Shown here: piece after piece, positions 1-10,591 of the stretch
How positions within the stretch are numbered: the first letter of the stretch is position 1
Layout of the letters: each line of letters starts with the position of its first letter
From: Asterella californica
Taxonomy: Eukaryota; Streptophyta; Marchantiopsida; Marchantiales; Aytoniaceae
NCBI GenBank assembly: GCA_036924285.1
Contig: JAYKYS010000002.1
Span: forward strand, 48,437,501 to 48,501,500
DNA length: 64,000 nucleotides
Direction of reading: 5' to 3'
Position numbers and translations under genes: made by a program
The notes under the pieces: model-generated
What the model saw: only the letters and a program-made list of their open reading frames with translations
What the model was told of the DNA's origin: nothing
Database searches by the model: none

Positions 1-95
1 AAGTTGAGGGTATGATCAAACAACCAAACGTTAAGAGGGGTATGATCAATCGCAACGATCGTATTGGGAGTATGATCAAGCCAATTTCTATCTTA
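1..95 (-). mobile_element. Phased-TIR MITE, copy 1 (partial, one arm)
   Basis: This is one terminal arm of a short inverted-repeat element that runs off the left edge of the window. Three copies of a TATGATCAA core lie at 11-19, 41-49 and 71-79, exactly 30 bp apart. The third is followed by an edge resembling CAATTTCT. The same layout is found in four other copies in this window. No coding capacity is visible. A non-autonomous DNA transposon is the best fit. Confidence 0.75.
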
Positions 96-1424
96 TGTCA
101 AAGAAGAATACCGTTACTGAAACTTACTAATAAGTATTACATAAGCTTAAGCGATAAGCTAGTATTATGAGGAGGTTGTGATGCGGTAGTGGCGTGGAGT
201 ATTGACTAAACTTTTGATTAATTCGCGGTCTGTGCTGACTTATTTAGGAGTTATTTTGTCAGACTTTCAACGAGCATAAACCTTGAGTTTGCATGTTGCT
301 CTAGCATTTGGTTGTTAGAGTCTTTGATTCAGAAATTTCTCAGGAACAACGAGGGAGCTCAGACACAAATGGTACTGGGGTGGTTTGTCTCTTCGGATGG
401 TCCTGCACAGGAAGCAAGCAGAATGTGTAGATCTGCTGCTAGACGTACTGACGAGGTTGCGATTTATCATTTCGGAAACGAGGAAAGCATCTCCTCTGAA
501 GACTGGCGTTGCATATGCTGATTTCAAGAAGTAAATCTCAAGAAGGATGATTAGTAAAATCGCGGAGATGATGATCGTCACGTGGAGAACTTCTCAACTG
601 TTCTCTTCTCATTATTTGCGAAGAACTTCTAGGAAGTTAACGGCAGGGGATATAAATATTCGTAGTGAACTCTTGTGTGGTAAAACAATGCCAACTTCTT
701 CCCTTTGCTCTAAACTGCCATTGGGACGCTGTTAAGTTCAGTCCTCATAGTCCAATCCAATCTGTGCAGGATACTACTCATCAATCAATTCAAGCGTCCT
801 GTAGGTAAATCACATTATACTAGAAGTCGAAGTTCCTTGCACAGAAAGTAAACCTTCCATAGATATAGCTTCTCCTCCTAGCACTAGAATTGTAACCTCC
901 AGTAACTTGGGAGTGCCTTCACAACATTCTGAAACAGCACATTCAGGAGCTGTAGATGGGGAGCAGACTTAGAAGGAATCGCCATGATAAGAATGACCAG
1001 GTTACCAAAGTCCCTTTGAAGAAACAACGGGTGCGTGCGAGCGATTGCGGACAATCGATTACAGCTGGATCTGCATCTACAAGATCAATAAGGTCTCAAT
1101 CAGAGAAATAGGTGAGATCCTCATGTCATCCTTAATCTGCACAAGTGAACTCCCGTTTCACAAGCATGTGGATTTCCTTGTTATGGTTTGAACGGGAGTA
1201 GCAACAGTTTTCAGGTTTAACGAGTAGACTAACCTTATCTTTCCATTTCATTGTCTTACAAATCTTGTCATGATCTTGTACTACTCTAAAATGCAATGGC
1301 TGCAGTATGAGGAGCTGGTTGATTTATCTCGACCTTCTTATCGTAATCGATATTTGACTTAATTGGCTCGGTCGTGGGAGTCTCTTTTCGAGGTATTGGG
1401 TTGTATTAATACCTTACATCCCTT
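96..1424. other. Intergenic DNA, no gene recognised
   Basis: Only short open frames occur here. One at about 312-521 (+) could encode 69 residues but shows no recognisable domain, and stops interrupt all frames. It is probably decayed transposon or spacer DNA. Confidence 0.5.
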
Positions 1425-1785
1425 CAGAAATTTACTTGATCACATCCCAGTAGGTTTGTTCGGTGTTGATCACACCCTTAGCTATGTATTGCTTGATCAC
1501 ATCTGACTGGCTACTGACAGGAAAACCAGGTACTTCGCCATGTTGCGCACCATTTTACTACCTCCGACCTCGCATGCACAAGAGAATAACGGGACTAAAT
1601 TTTCAGATCATTCTAACATGAACGGCAGGAAAACTGATATGTGCCGTCCGACATGTCAAACTAACTCGTTTCATGGAAAAGTAACTGTGAAATTTCATGG
1701 TAGAATAACTGGTTTCACCGTTGAAAACCAGTCGGTGATATCAAGCACAACAAACATATTAGGGATGTCATCAAGCAAATTTCTC
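1425..1785. mobile_element. Phased-TIR MITE, copy 2
   Basis: This is an inverted-repeat element of about 361 bp. The left edge reads CAGAAATTTACTTGATC and the right edge GATGTCATCAAGCAAATTTC, which are near reverse complements. Left-arm motifs start at 1435, 1465 and 1492. Right-arm motifs end at 1745 and 1775. The flanks ACATCCCTT (1416-1424) and AAATCCGTT (1787-1795) match at 7 of 9 positions and look like a worn target-site duplication. There is no coding capacity. Confidence 0.75.
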
Positions 1786-2058
1786 TAAATCCGTTCGTTA
1801 CCACTTGTGGCAATTACTGTACGTGCTTCTTCGTAAGTAGGGGAGTTTAAAAGTGCTCCTCAAATTCACCTTTTGGTGTTGCTTATCCTGAAGTGCGTAT
1901 TCTTTGGCTCTGGGATTGAGCTAGCGGACTGAATTAGGTCCCGTCGCGGTACAGTAGTAGTACCAGAGTGCGCAGTGGAACAGTTCTCCTGATGAGGTGT
2001 CTGCTAGTAAGGTTGAGGCTGGTTAAGTTTCTGAGATGGAACGTTGTGTTGCGGGGGT

Positions 2059-2097
2059 TTGGACATGGCTACTGACCTTCTCAGTAGCAATGTCCAA
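2059..2097. repeat. Hairpin, 17-bp stem
   Basis: The arms at 2059-2075 and 2081-2097 are reverse complements at 16 of 17 positions, with a 5-nt loop. No gene or poly-T tract is associated. Confidence 0.7.
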
Positions 2098-3835
2098 CAA
2101 TTCCTCAGTACATTGTCCTACTCATTAAGTGGAAAAATGGTGAAGTACAGGTAACCTTGGAATCGGGAGATGACAAGGTTAGGTTCTCGACGTATAAAAC
2201 GGCAAATAGCTTTATTGTCTTATTGGTTAATGGAAGGAGTTGATTAATTTGAGAGTTCTGGTCGTTGTCTCGGCTTGAGCACCTGGGCTGGAGAATCTGT
2301 ACCCTATTCTTCTTGCTTGCTCTTGTTACGCTCAGTGATGAAGGTCATGATCCAGTGTAACTGCGGTTAAGACGACTCTCTCGACGTACCCGAGATACTC
2401 AAGCGTAGTCAAGTGAATTTGAGCCAACTGAGAATCTCGGCCAGATTAGCTGCAAATCTTTGGCCCCTTCACTCGAGACTTGGGGTTGAACCGTTGAAGC
2501 ACTTGTTTCCACCGGGAAATGCAAGAACTTGATTTGCTACAGGTGATAGTGTAGAAGGATATGTGGGTCTCAAGGGAAACTCCAAAACTTAACCAAGCCT
2601 GAGCTAGATTTGGTATAATACATCTCGTCCCAAGTTGGAGAAACAAGTCTATTTCCCACAGACTAACATGATTTTGGTTTCGGTCTACTCGCAAGAGGTG
2701 AATCTCCACCATCTTGGGAGCCCATTCCCACGATCCTGCGCCAGTTGACAGCAGCAAGTGTACTTTATATCTCAGACATGTGGTCCTGAGGCTTGACTTT
2801 TTAGCCCCAGAGAACATAAATGCCCAGGAATTATGGGGACTCCCCACAATTTTCCCCTTTCAGTGAAGACTGCAGTATCTGGATGAACTTTCTTCAACCT
2901 GTTGATCTTCTGATTGTTCTTAGATACACTCTGTAGAGTGCAGGCTCTGGAAGTCGACTAATAAACTGAAGCATTCATTTCTCTGGCAGTCAGTCTTGTC
3001 CTCAACGCGCTGGTGTGGTCGATCGACTAGCGTTGTCAAATTCTTTACTCTGTACTTAATGTCTTTGCTCTTTGTTACAGCTTTCAGTTGCTCAGATATC
3101 ACAACCAAACTCGCAAAGGATGTATAGCTTCCTACATTGCGTCGCCAAGACGGTTCTAACGCTGAAACAGTCCGATACCTGATGTCTCATAGTTGTAGGT
3201 GGAGGCAACCCACTAGATGTTTTAGGGCTTGTGTAGGAAAAGAGCAAAACGCTCCAGTAAATTGCTCTTGAATTTAGATTGTTTTCTTCATGGTGTATTT
3301 CACGGTGAGCTCAGTTGTTGTCGTGCTACCAGAGTGTTGGCGAAATCTTTGCCAGATTTCATCAGGTGGTCTCAAGTGGTAGAAAACCAGTGAGTGTTTC
3401 AAAGTTCAGTTACGTTCTAGCATGGAGTCTCTCGTAACAAAATATTATTTAGCTGGATGTGCATGGATTACTTTCCTCGTTATTTCTCTCGCTTTGAACT
3501 CCTTCGATAGAGCACGAGTCCTCTACTCCTCAAAGCAGCTGCGTTCAGTCTTTCCCTCTTCACTCAAGACTCCTCTATGTCATTGTGTTAGCCTCGTTGT
3601 ACAGTACCCCGTCAGACATTGAGATTCGGAATACGCGAATCACGTCTTAAATGCTCAGGCTCAAATCTACGCCAAGAACGTAAAGTCGCTCCCTAAAAGA
3701 CCAGTCAGCTGGGAACTACTATAGGCACTCGGGTGGTGGTTACTGTTCGATCAAGTTCATCAGGAGCCGATTGCTTACGAGGCCTGCTGGGAAGAAAAAA
3801 TAATAACGCAGCAGGTGAGGGATTCCATCTCCAGC

Positions 3836-3877
3836 ATGTGAAACCATGAACATTTAAGTCAGTTCATGGTTTCACAT
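3836..3877. repeat. Perfect 16-bp inverted repeat
   Basis: ATGTGAAACCATGAAC at 3836-3851 pairs exactly with 3862-3877 across a 10-nt loop. Shorter complementary words GCTGGGAA (about 3786) and TTCCCAGC (about 3890) flank it, so it may be the core of a larger degraded foldback. Confidence 0.75.
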
Positions 3878-5411
3878 CATACTGCAAGTTTCCCAGCTAC
3901 CACTGTCTTTATCAAAGCATCTCTCAGCGAGAAACATGCCATCACTTCGATGGAATTTTTCAGCTACAGGTATTGGCCCTGATAGACTCCTTAGACATCG
4001 GTAAAACCATGTCCCTTATTCTTTCATGGCAACACAAAGTCTTTAAATGGTAAAATCGACCTTGGCAGCAGCTTGTGGACGTGAAAGGCAGCAGCTGAAG
4101 ATAGTTGCCTCAGCTCACGTAGTGCTCTCAAACTAGCTTGATGGAACTCGCTGAATGATATGTACTCTTCGTGAGCTTCAAATTTCTCTAGCGGATGGCA
4201 CGCCATAGTTCAGGAAACGTAACAGAGGGAATGATTCCAAACCTATCCGCTTCAGGAAGTACTCAAGCCCTACTTACCCCCTTGAGTACATAACCTAACT
4301 TGCGCAGAAATGTCCACCAATAAGCAATATTCCACGTAGTACATGTTCAAGATTTCCCTTTACAAGCCCAGGAAATTAATGCGTCTTTACAGAATCATGG
4401 CTTCTAGCAATCATTACCGTACCTCTCTTCACAGTCCTCTTTCAGGATCAGGTTACCGCTTTGTGCGTTATTTGCAGGGGTTCCTGCTCAGGGGTTCCTT
4501 CTAAACTGAACGAAGGCTCGATTTCATCACTGATCAAGAGGAAGTAGTGCTACACAAGAGTCATGCCGTGGTACCGTGAACTGAAGGGAGAACGTGGAGG
4601 CTGGTCATCGTTTGTAACATGACCATATGAAAAATGAGACCGGAGTTGAAAGTGAAGTTGTCTATTCGCGCGCAACAAACTTACCAAATCAAAAAGGTTT
4701 GCGCTTCTGAGCTTATAAGAGTATTCAGAATTGTTGGATTCGATCGGTAGATTCACTAATTTTATCCTAGCAGTGTAGAGGATAAAAAATTGCCACAGGA
4801 GATAATAATAATAAATTTTTAAAAGCCAAATTCAGAGTATGTGTTCCTGTACTGACTTCACAGCAAGTTTGAAGCCATCATTACGAACAATAACTTACTT
4901 TCAACTCAAAAAGGGAAGGAAAGCTCTCTTTCACCAACAGTGAAATAGTCATTAATTAGAACATTTTTATATTTTATTATTATAAATATCTGATATCTCC
5001 AATATATTTTGTTCTTTCTAATAACCAAACGGCCTTATTGACACCTCGGCAAGACCAGGCCAGTTTATATGTATAAGGACTTGTCTTGCAGTTGAACAAC
5101 TTTTACATATTAACAACCAGCTTAATATTAATATTTATTGGATCCTTGGACATAGTAGTAGATCGAGTGCCTAAACCTTGCAATGAGCTAGCGAAGAAAG
5201 CTACTTTCACGTTTCGACATGATCAGATCGTTACCGTCTTTAGAATTCGTTAACACGTAAATAAAACATCATTAATATGTAGCATCAGCATTGGAAGATT
5301 CCAAAACCACAGAAGTTTTAACGAATAATGTCGCAAAAAGCTACTGCTACTACGTCAGGTTTCTTAAGCACCCAAAACAGAAAAACTACATCATTCTTCA
5401 CCCAGGGCTGA

Positions 5412-5579
5412 GGTATAGATAGTTATTTTACTCGCTTTTATATTCCTGAATCGTCTCTGTGTAGACTATGCAATATTCCCCAAGAATCTAGAAATCACAT
5501 TTTAGGTCAATGTTCGACTACTCGTTATGTTTGGTTGCAGCATTTCGATGGAAATTTCTATGCCTCACGGCAGCTCTAA
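5412..5579 (+). pseudogene. LINE-like zf-RVT zinc-binding fragment
   Basis: An open stretch of about 55 codons lies between a TGA at 5409-5411 and a TAA at 5577-5579. It contains CRLCNIPQESRNHIL, then GQCSTTRYVW. That gives the Cys-x2-Cys, His and Cys spacing plus the trailing W typical of the zinc-binding domain at the C-terminus of plant non-LTR reverse transcriptases (zf-RVT family). No reverse transcriptase core was found upstream, so this looks like a truncated LINE tail. It could instead be a relic of a cellular gene that captured this domain. Confidence 0.5.
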
Positions 5580-6003
5580 CTCAGGACTACTCTTCTCACA
5601 CACTTGAAACTATTCATGTCTGCTTTAGATAGATGGTATTTTCTCTGGTCTCATTGATATGTTTTTCTTCTGATACTTCAGGTTCTTATCTTTCTCCTTT
5701 CTGATCGTTTGGTTGTTTTCCGTGGTTTTTCATTTTGACCTCTAGATACTCTCATGGTTTCTGTCTCACACGTCTGCCTTTTTTTAATCTCTTTTTGTTT
5801 TTTTTGACTACTTTGCTTTGTTTTTCGACGTCTTCCAAGCTGCATCACATTATGACTCCCACACGCACCAACAGTGAAATGAAACTTTTCTCTCAAGTGC
5901 CTGCCATTCGATCACTCACATGGAGCTTGGACCAGCAGTTCGTTCAGGTTTCTTCATACTGGCACCTCTTCTTTCCTCAGCCTGTTCCAACAAGGGCATG
6001 ATT

Positions 6004-6634
6004 TCAGTTCTGGAACAAGGGCATGATTTCAGTTCTATTTGGTTTCTGTTTTATACCTGCTTGATATGCTGCTCCTCCACTATGGCTCATGATTTCCTCT
6101 CGTTGCTTTATACAACAGGTTGCCACGACTTTCTCACTTTCGTCAAGTATCACTTGATGTTTATCCATCATTTCTTCGTTCGTGCCTAATAGCCATATGC
6201 CTTGTTGACTAGGGATTGTGCCTAGTGCACTTAAGTTCACTAGTTCGTTCTGGTTTGAGGAGGATGCAGCACTTCTAAGTTCGTCGACATTGGCGACCGT
6301 GTCAGTTGGACCTGCTCCTTTTACATGCAAGGATACCGTAGTCCTAAGTAAATTCGCGGTAGTTTTGTACAAGAATAGTTAATACATGCTTGACAAGCGA
6401 TGCGAGTCTTGAATGTATTAATGGAAGATCTTTCACGAATTCAACAGCAAAGTTTATCACATTTTGTGCATCATCTACATCTAACCAAACTGTGTTTATA
6501 ATATATAATATCAAGTTTATATATGTGAAAGTAATATTTAAAATAATGAATAAACATTCGTGTAAAGTCCATACTTTGGTTTTATTATTCGTTGAAAGCC
6601 AGAATATCATAAAAGATTTCGCTGAAAGTACCAA
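6004..6634 (-). pseudogene. Unrecognised ORF pair, possibly one frame-shifted gene
   Basis: Two overlapping minus-strand frames look coding-like. The upstream one (6,344-6,634) includes VWLDVDDAQNVINFAVEF, preceded by an AAACACAG that could be a splice acceptor. The downstream one (6,004-6,372, about 120 residues) is hydrophilic and contains NVDELRSAASSSNQNELVN. They overlap at 6,344-6,372 in different frames. This could be a frameshift, an intron, or chance. I recognise no domain, and transposon-derived sequence is likely given the surroundings. Confidence 0.3.
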
Positions 6635-6639
6635 AGTGA

Positions 6640-7674
6640 AATGCGGTACTTAGGACTACGGTAGTAACCTTGGAGGTCAAGACGCCGAGAGAGGGGTTCT
6701 TCAGGTACGTTTGCTTGTTCCTTTCTAATGTTCTATATATATATGGAGATAATAACACTCATCGACTTCAAAAATTTACTATTCTTGCATGTTCTTATTT
6801 GTATTCTATGAAAGCTAGGAGACCTTTCTATGATGACAAGTACAGAGGCACTTCATAGATTCTCTGTTGGTACACTGACTCACGAACGAACAGTGCAGTG
6901 CTGCATGCTTTTGTTGATATGTTGCATGCTTTTTCTAATCCTATTTTATTCTCTCGTTTGAATCTTTTCGCTTGTGCTTTACTTATTGATTTAGATTATA
7001 AAGGTGTTCCTATTTTTCTTTCAATTACTCCGGGATATTCATAAGAGTCGGTTTGTATCTATCCTTCACCATATAAAATAAATTATTTAATCTAAGATAT
7101 ATATTGTCTTGGTTGTGCTAACATGAAATGCTATTATGAATACGTCATCATGTGAAGTTCTGATGAAGGTAAACTAATTAGGTCTCTAATTAGATTAGGA
7201 ACTTAATTAAAGAGTTGTGCATGATATGATTAGAAGATATTTCCCAATTTAGCATTACTTTGTAGTCTTGTCGATAAGCACAGCCTGCAGTTTTAGGAGA
7301 GTGTGCTGGTGAGGGGCAGGATGGGGACGAGTGTAGAGAGAGGTGTGGTTATAATCGATGTTGAGTCCATGCTCCTCATAAATGTCTGACTAGATGCAGT
7401 ATCTGGTGACCGAGAAAAACACATATTACACGTTAGTGACGCGTGATTTCGTTCTTGCCATGTGGAACCCACGTCGATGGTGACTAAAGGGCTAAATCAG
7501 AAAAGTAGTCTGGTAACCTTCAGTTGACTTAGCAGTGGGTTTGATTTCAAGTCAGTCACGGTACTTTCCCCTCTCGTTCCCATGAAGCAGGGGGAAGGTA
7601 CGTACTACTACCTCTCTACCACAGCTCTTTTGGTCTAGGTCCAGATGAGCGGCTCCACTCATCCATACACTGGG
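6640..7674. other. Intergenic DNA, nothing recognised
   Basis: This is AT-rich sequence with no long frame, followed from about 7,260 by more GC-balanced sequence leading into the possible transcript on the minus strand. Confidence 0.5.
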
Positions 7675-8271
7675 CTACCAGCCACGCTGTTCCTTGATCC
7701 AAAAAGGATTTTCTGGATCATCATGGTATACTTTTCTTCTTGCGCTTCTTCTTCTTCTCGTGAAGTTTTGTCCGATTGAAAGATCTTCATAATACTCCAA
7801 CAATGCAAAGCAAGTAAGGAAGGAAAGAAGCTCAGCCAGAAGCAGGCAGGGCCAAAAGCAAGGTACTGTACGTACACCCTCTGCTGTCACAGTTGGAGGA
7901 TTACTAATTATGGAAGAAGAAGTTATAGATAGCGTCCACGGAGCACAGAAGCCATACTGTACACAGACAGCATCGGCCCTATGATCCTACTGGTGTAACT
8001 GGGACACTCCTCTTATCCAGAACTTGAAGCTGCAGGGAGAGAAAAAGGCAGAATACCGAAATGTGGACTGGAGATATTGCGGTAGTAGTCCTGCCAGGAT
8101 TGCTAGCCATGAATGATGATTCCAAGCATTCGAACTCCCCACTAGAATAGAAGAACTCTTCACCAACCGGCCCTTTCTCCCCAGACTTGTAGTAATAAAG
8201 CACTTTATAAACAGGTCCGTCCTCTTCCACCGGTCGGGTTAAAAGAACCGTAAAATCGCTTGAAAACTGCA
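7675..8271 (-). CDS. Possible 3' exons of an unidentified minus-strand gene
   Basis: Three candidate exons read leftwards. (1) After the acceptor CTCTGTGCAG near 8,272, the frame reads DFTVLLTRPVEEDGPVYK, then VLYYYKSGEKGPVGEEFF. (2) After CTCTCCCTGCAG near 8,035, the frame reads LQVLDKRSVPVTP and is followed by a possible GTAGGA donor. (3) A last exon at about 7,794-7,675 encodes YYEDLSIGQNF, a run of arginines, then VYHDDPENPFWIKEQRGW and a TAG stop. The amino-acid composition and splice-like signals favour real exons. The exact joins are not certain and I do not recognise the family. It lies in the same orientation as the DUF3527 gene, downstream of it. Confidence 0.35.
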
Positions 8272-9302
8272 CAGAGCAGAACAGGACAGGGCATGGCAGT
8301 TGCTGCTAGGTGTGGAGTTCAGTCAGGACTCAGGAATTGTAGGGCACTTAGAGCTCTAGAGAATGTAGTAATGACCAGCTTCTGTTCCTTTGCATGGATG
8401 GATGCTTGCTAGGTAGGCAGGCAGTCAGTAGAATCTGCCTTCAGAAACAACGTCTGCAGAAATAGTGAAACCAACTGTCCTTGACCTTGATGGGTGGAAA
8501 GAAGGATGGATGCCTGCTGCAATAAGGCACTTGCAGCTGCACGGAAAGAAGAAAGTGTTGAGAGCAATTATGAGTACCGTTGGGTGTGAGATAAGTGTCT
8601 CATGAAGCATCCTTTCTCAGAAGGAGATTCATCCCGTCAGGGACACTTCTAAACAATCAACCTACTCATCCATCTTCTTTTCTCGTCGTTTTTCTTTCCT
8701 AGTCGCTTTTTACTAACCTTAATTAGTCTTGGTCTTCCGAGGCTTATGATCCTGGCGGGAGTAGTTCAGTATAATATGTAAGAAGTCCTCCACTAACAAC
8801 GATCACGATACGCTGGGCCGTTCATCCTTCTGGTGAAGATCTGGAGCAGATGATGTATTCACAGGAGGAAGGAATGACGCAGAGCGAAGATTTTGCATAA
8901 GGCTCTCTGTAGAACGGGTTGATCGTGGCGCCACTGTCAGGATAGAGGTCAGCTCGTCGCTCTTTCTCTCGCTCGGTCAGTGCCCACCACTGAATCCTTA
9001 CCTGAAATGGCCTCTCTGCACAGACAACATCGAGGCAGAAATAAAGCAAAAACAAATCCGCCAATTCTTTCTTCGGCTCTGGCGCGCGGGCCGGTACCGG
9101 TTGTCAGGGTCAGTTTGAACCCCACTACGGTTGTTGTACCCCCCGCCCTCCACCTCTTCAAGGTTACCGTTGGCCGGAGTGTCTCGCGCGGTACTCGATC
9201 ACGCGCTTTCGATCACCGAGATCTGATGATTCCACTCTCTCGGATCAGCAGCTGATCCATCCCCGTCGGGCAGCTCCGTCCGGACGGACGTCCGTCCTTC
9301 TT

Positions 9303-9336
9303 GTCTCTCTCTCTCTCTCTCTTTTTCTCTCTCTCG
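9303..9336. repeat. CT/TC microsatellite
   Basis: An uninterrupted TC run is broken once by a short T tract. It may form part of a transcript leader. Confidence 0.85.
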
Positions 9337-10032
9337 ACTCTGGAGAGAACCTGTACAGAGAGCTCCACTCCACAGTGCGCATGCAATGATGATGGACGGG
9401 CCAAGTACGGTCCTCTACGGCAGTCACCCCAACTGCCCTCAGTCAAATCTCCGCTCCTGTTGCTTTTGAACGACTCGAGTACCTCCACTCGTTAGCTGCA
9501 CAGCATTATGGAGATGAGCTCCCTCAGAGATGAAAGTTCGGAATGTTGATCGGTATGACCAAGGACCGTTCAAAAAACTTAAACACGTGAGAGGGACCGA
9601 TCACGTACATCTTGTGGGATAGTCACGAGAGGGTGTGGGCCATGTAATTGCAGAAAGAGTTTCGTACGCTTCTGAAATCGATGCGATTACGTTCTTTGTT
9701 ACAGACCGGCCTCTCCTTCCCATCAAGCCCTTCGTACCCATACAGGATCCATCCATCGAAACATAAGAGTAGCTGAGGAGACAAAGCCACAAGTGCCCGG
9801 ACCGGAAAATCGCTTATACAGATGGTTGGACCCAAGCCGGGCCTGCTCATAAACAAATATACAACTGGCACCTTAGTTTTACAGGGAGAGCTGCTGGCAG
9901 AGTCGATCACACCCATGTGCACCGATCTTTGATGCAGAATCCTAAGCTAGGTAGGGATCGATATCCCTTTAGTAGTTTGAAAGGGCAGAGGGATGGGATT
10001 GCGTGAGCCGGTACCAGAAGTATGTTCAGCCG

Positions 10033-10054
10033 TTCTCTCTCTCTCTCTCTCTTT
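10033..10054. repeat. TC microsatellite
   Basis: This is a second short TC run in the same region. It is GA-rich on the minus strand. Confidence 0.85.
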
Positions 10055-10591
10055 CTGTCTAAATACAATGAATGGCGGCTACAGTCTCTCACTCTGCTTG
10101 ATTTCATATAAACTTAAACAGGGAATTGCACCTCACTGCATCATTCGTTCATGAGCTCCTGCTAGCGGTAGTAGGTGGATAGGATTGGCTTAGGGGCTGC
10201 CCACTACACAGTTTCTCTCGAAATCCTAGACAGCCCTGATGGCATGTCCTGAATCAAGGACACCTAGATGCTAAGTACAATCCTGTAGATGGACACTTCT
10301 GAAGTTACTAGTGCTGCTCTGCGTGCTACCGCTGCCCGTAATGTTGGTTCATAATCAAGGGAAAAACCTCATGCAAAGGCACCTTGAGAATGATGAGTGC
10401 AACAGACCACACCAAATAAGGAGTTTGGTACGGTGGGCGACTCTTGTATGTACAAAGTCCAGCCTTCTCGGGGTTGGCTCGAGTTCGGTTTAGTTAGACT
10501 GACTATCAAGAATGGTGAGGTTCAATCTGTCGTCACAACCGGTTTTTGCAGCACGATACACAATATGACAGCGATGAGATTAACGGTGAAG

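Larger units (their letters stand above)
1786..5411. other. Decayed intergenic DNA
   Basis: No gene can be supported in this stretch. The longest frame (about 2,446-2,847, minus) has no recognisable domain. Two short hairpins, at 2,059 and 3,836, are listed separately. The rest is probably old transposon sequence. Confidence 0.5.
8272..10591. other. Possible upstream part of the same transcript, or spacer
   Basis: This stretch is more GC-rich than the flanking intergenic DNA. On the minus strand, acceptor-like tracts end in GCAG near 8,540 and 9,020, and a GTAAGG donor follows GCCATTTCAG near 9,000. This would fit 5' exons or a leader of the gene whose 3' exons may lie at 7,675-8,271. No continuous coding frame can be assembled by eye, and a non-coding transcript is equally possible. 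Confidence 0.3.
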
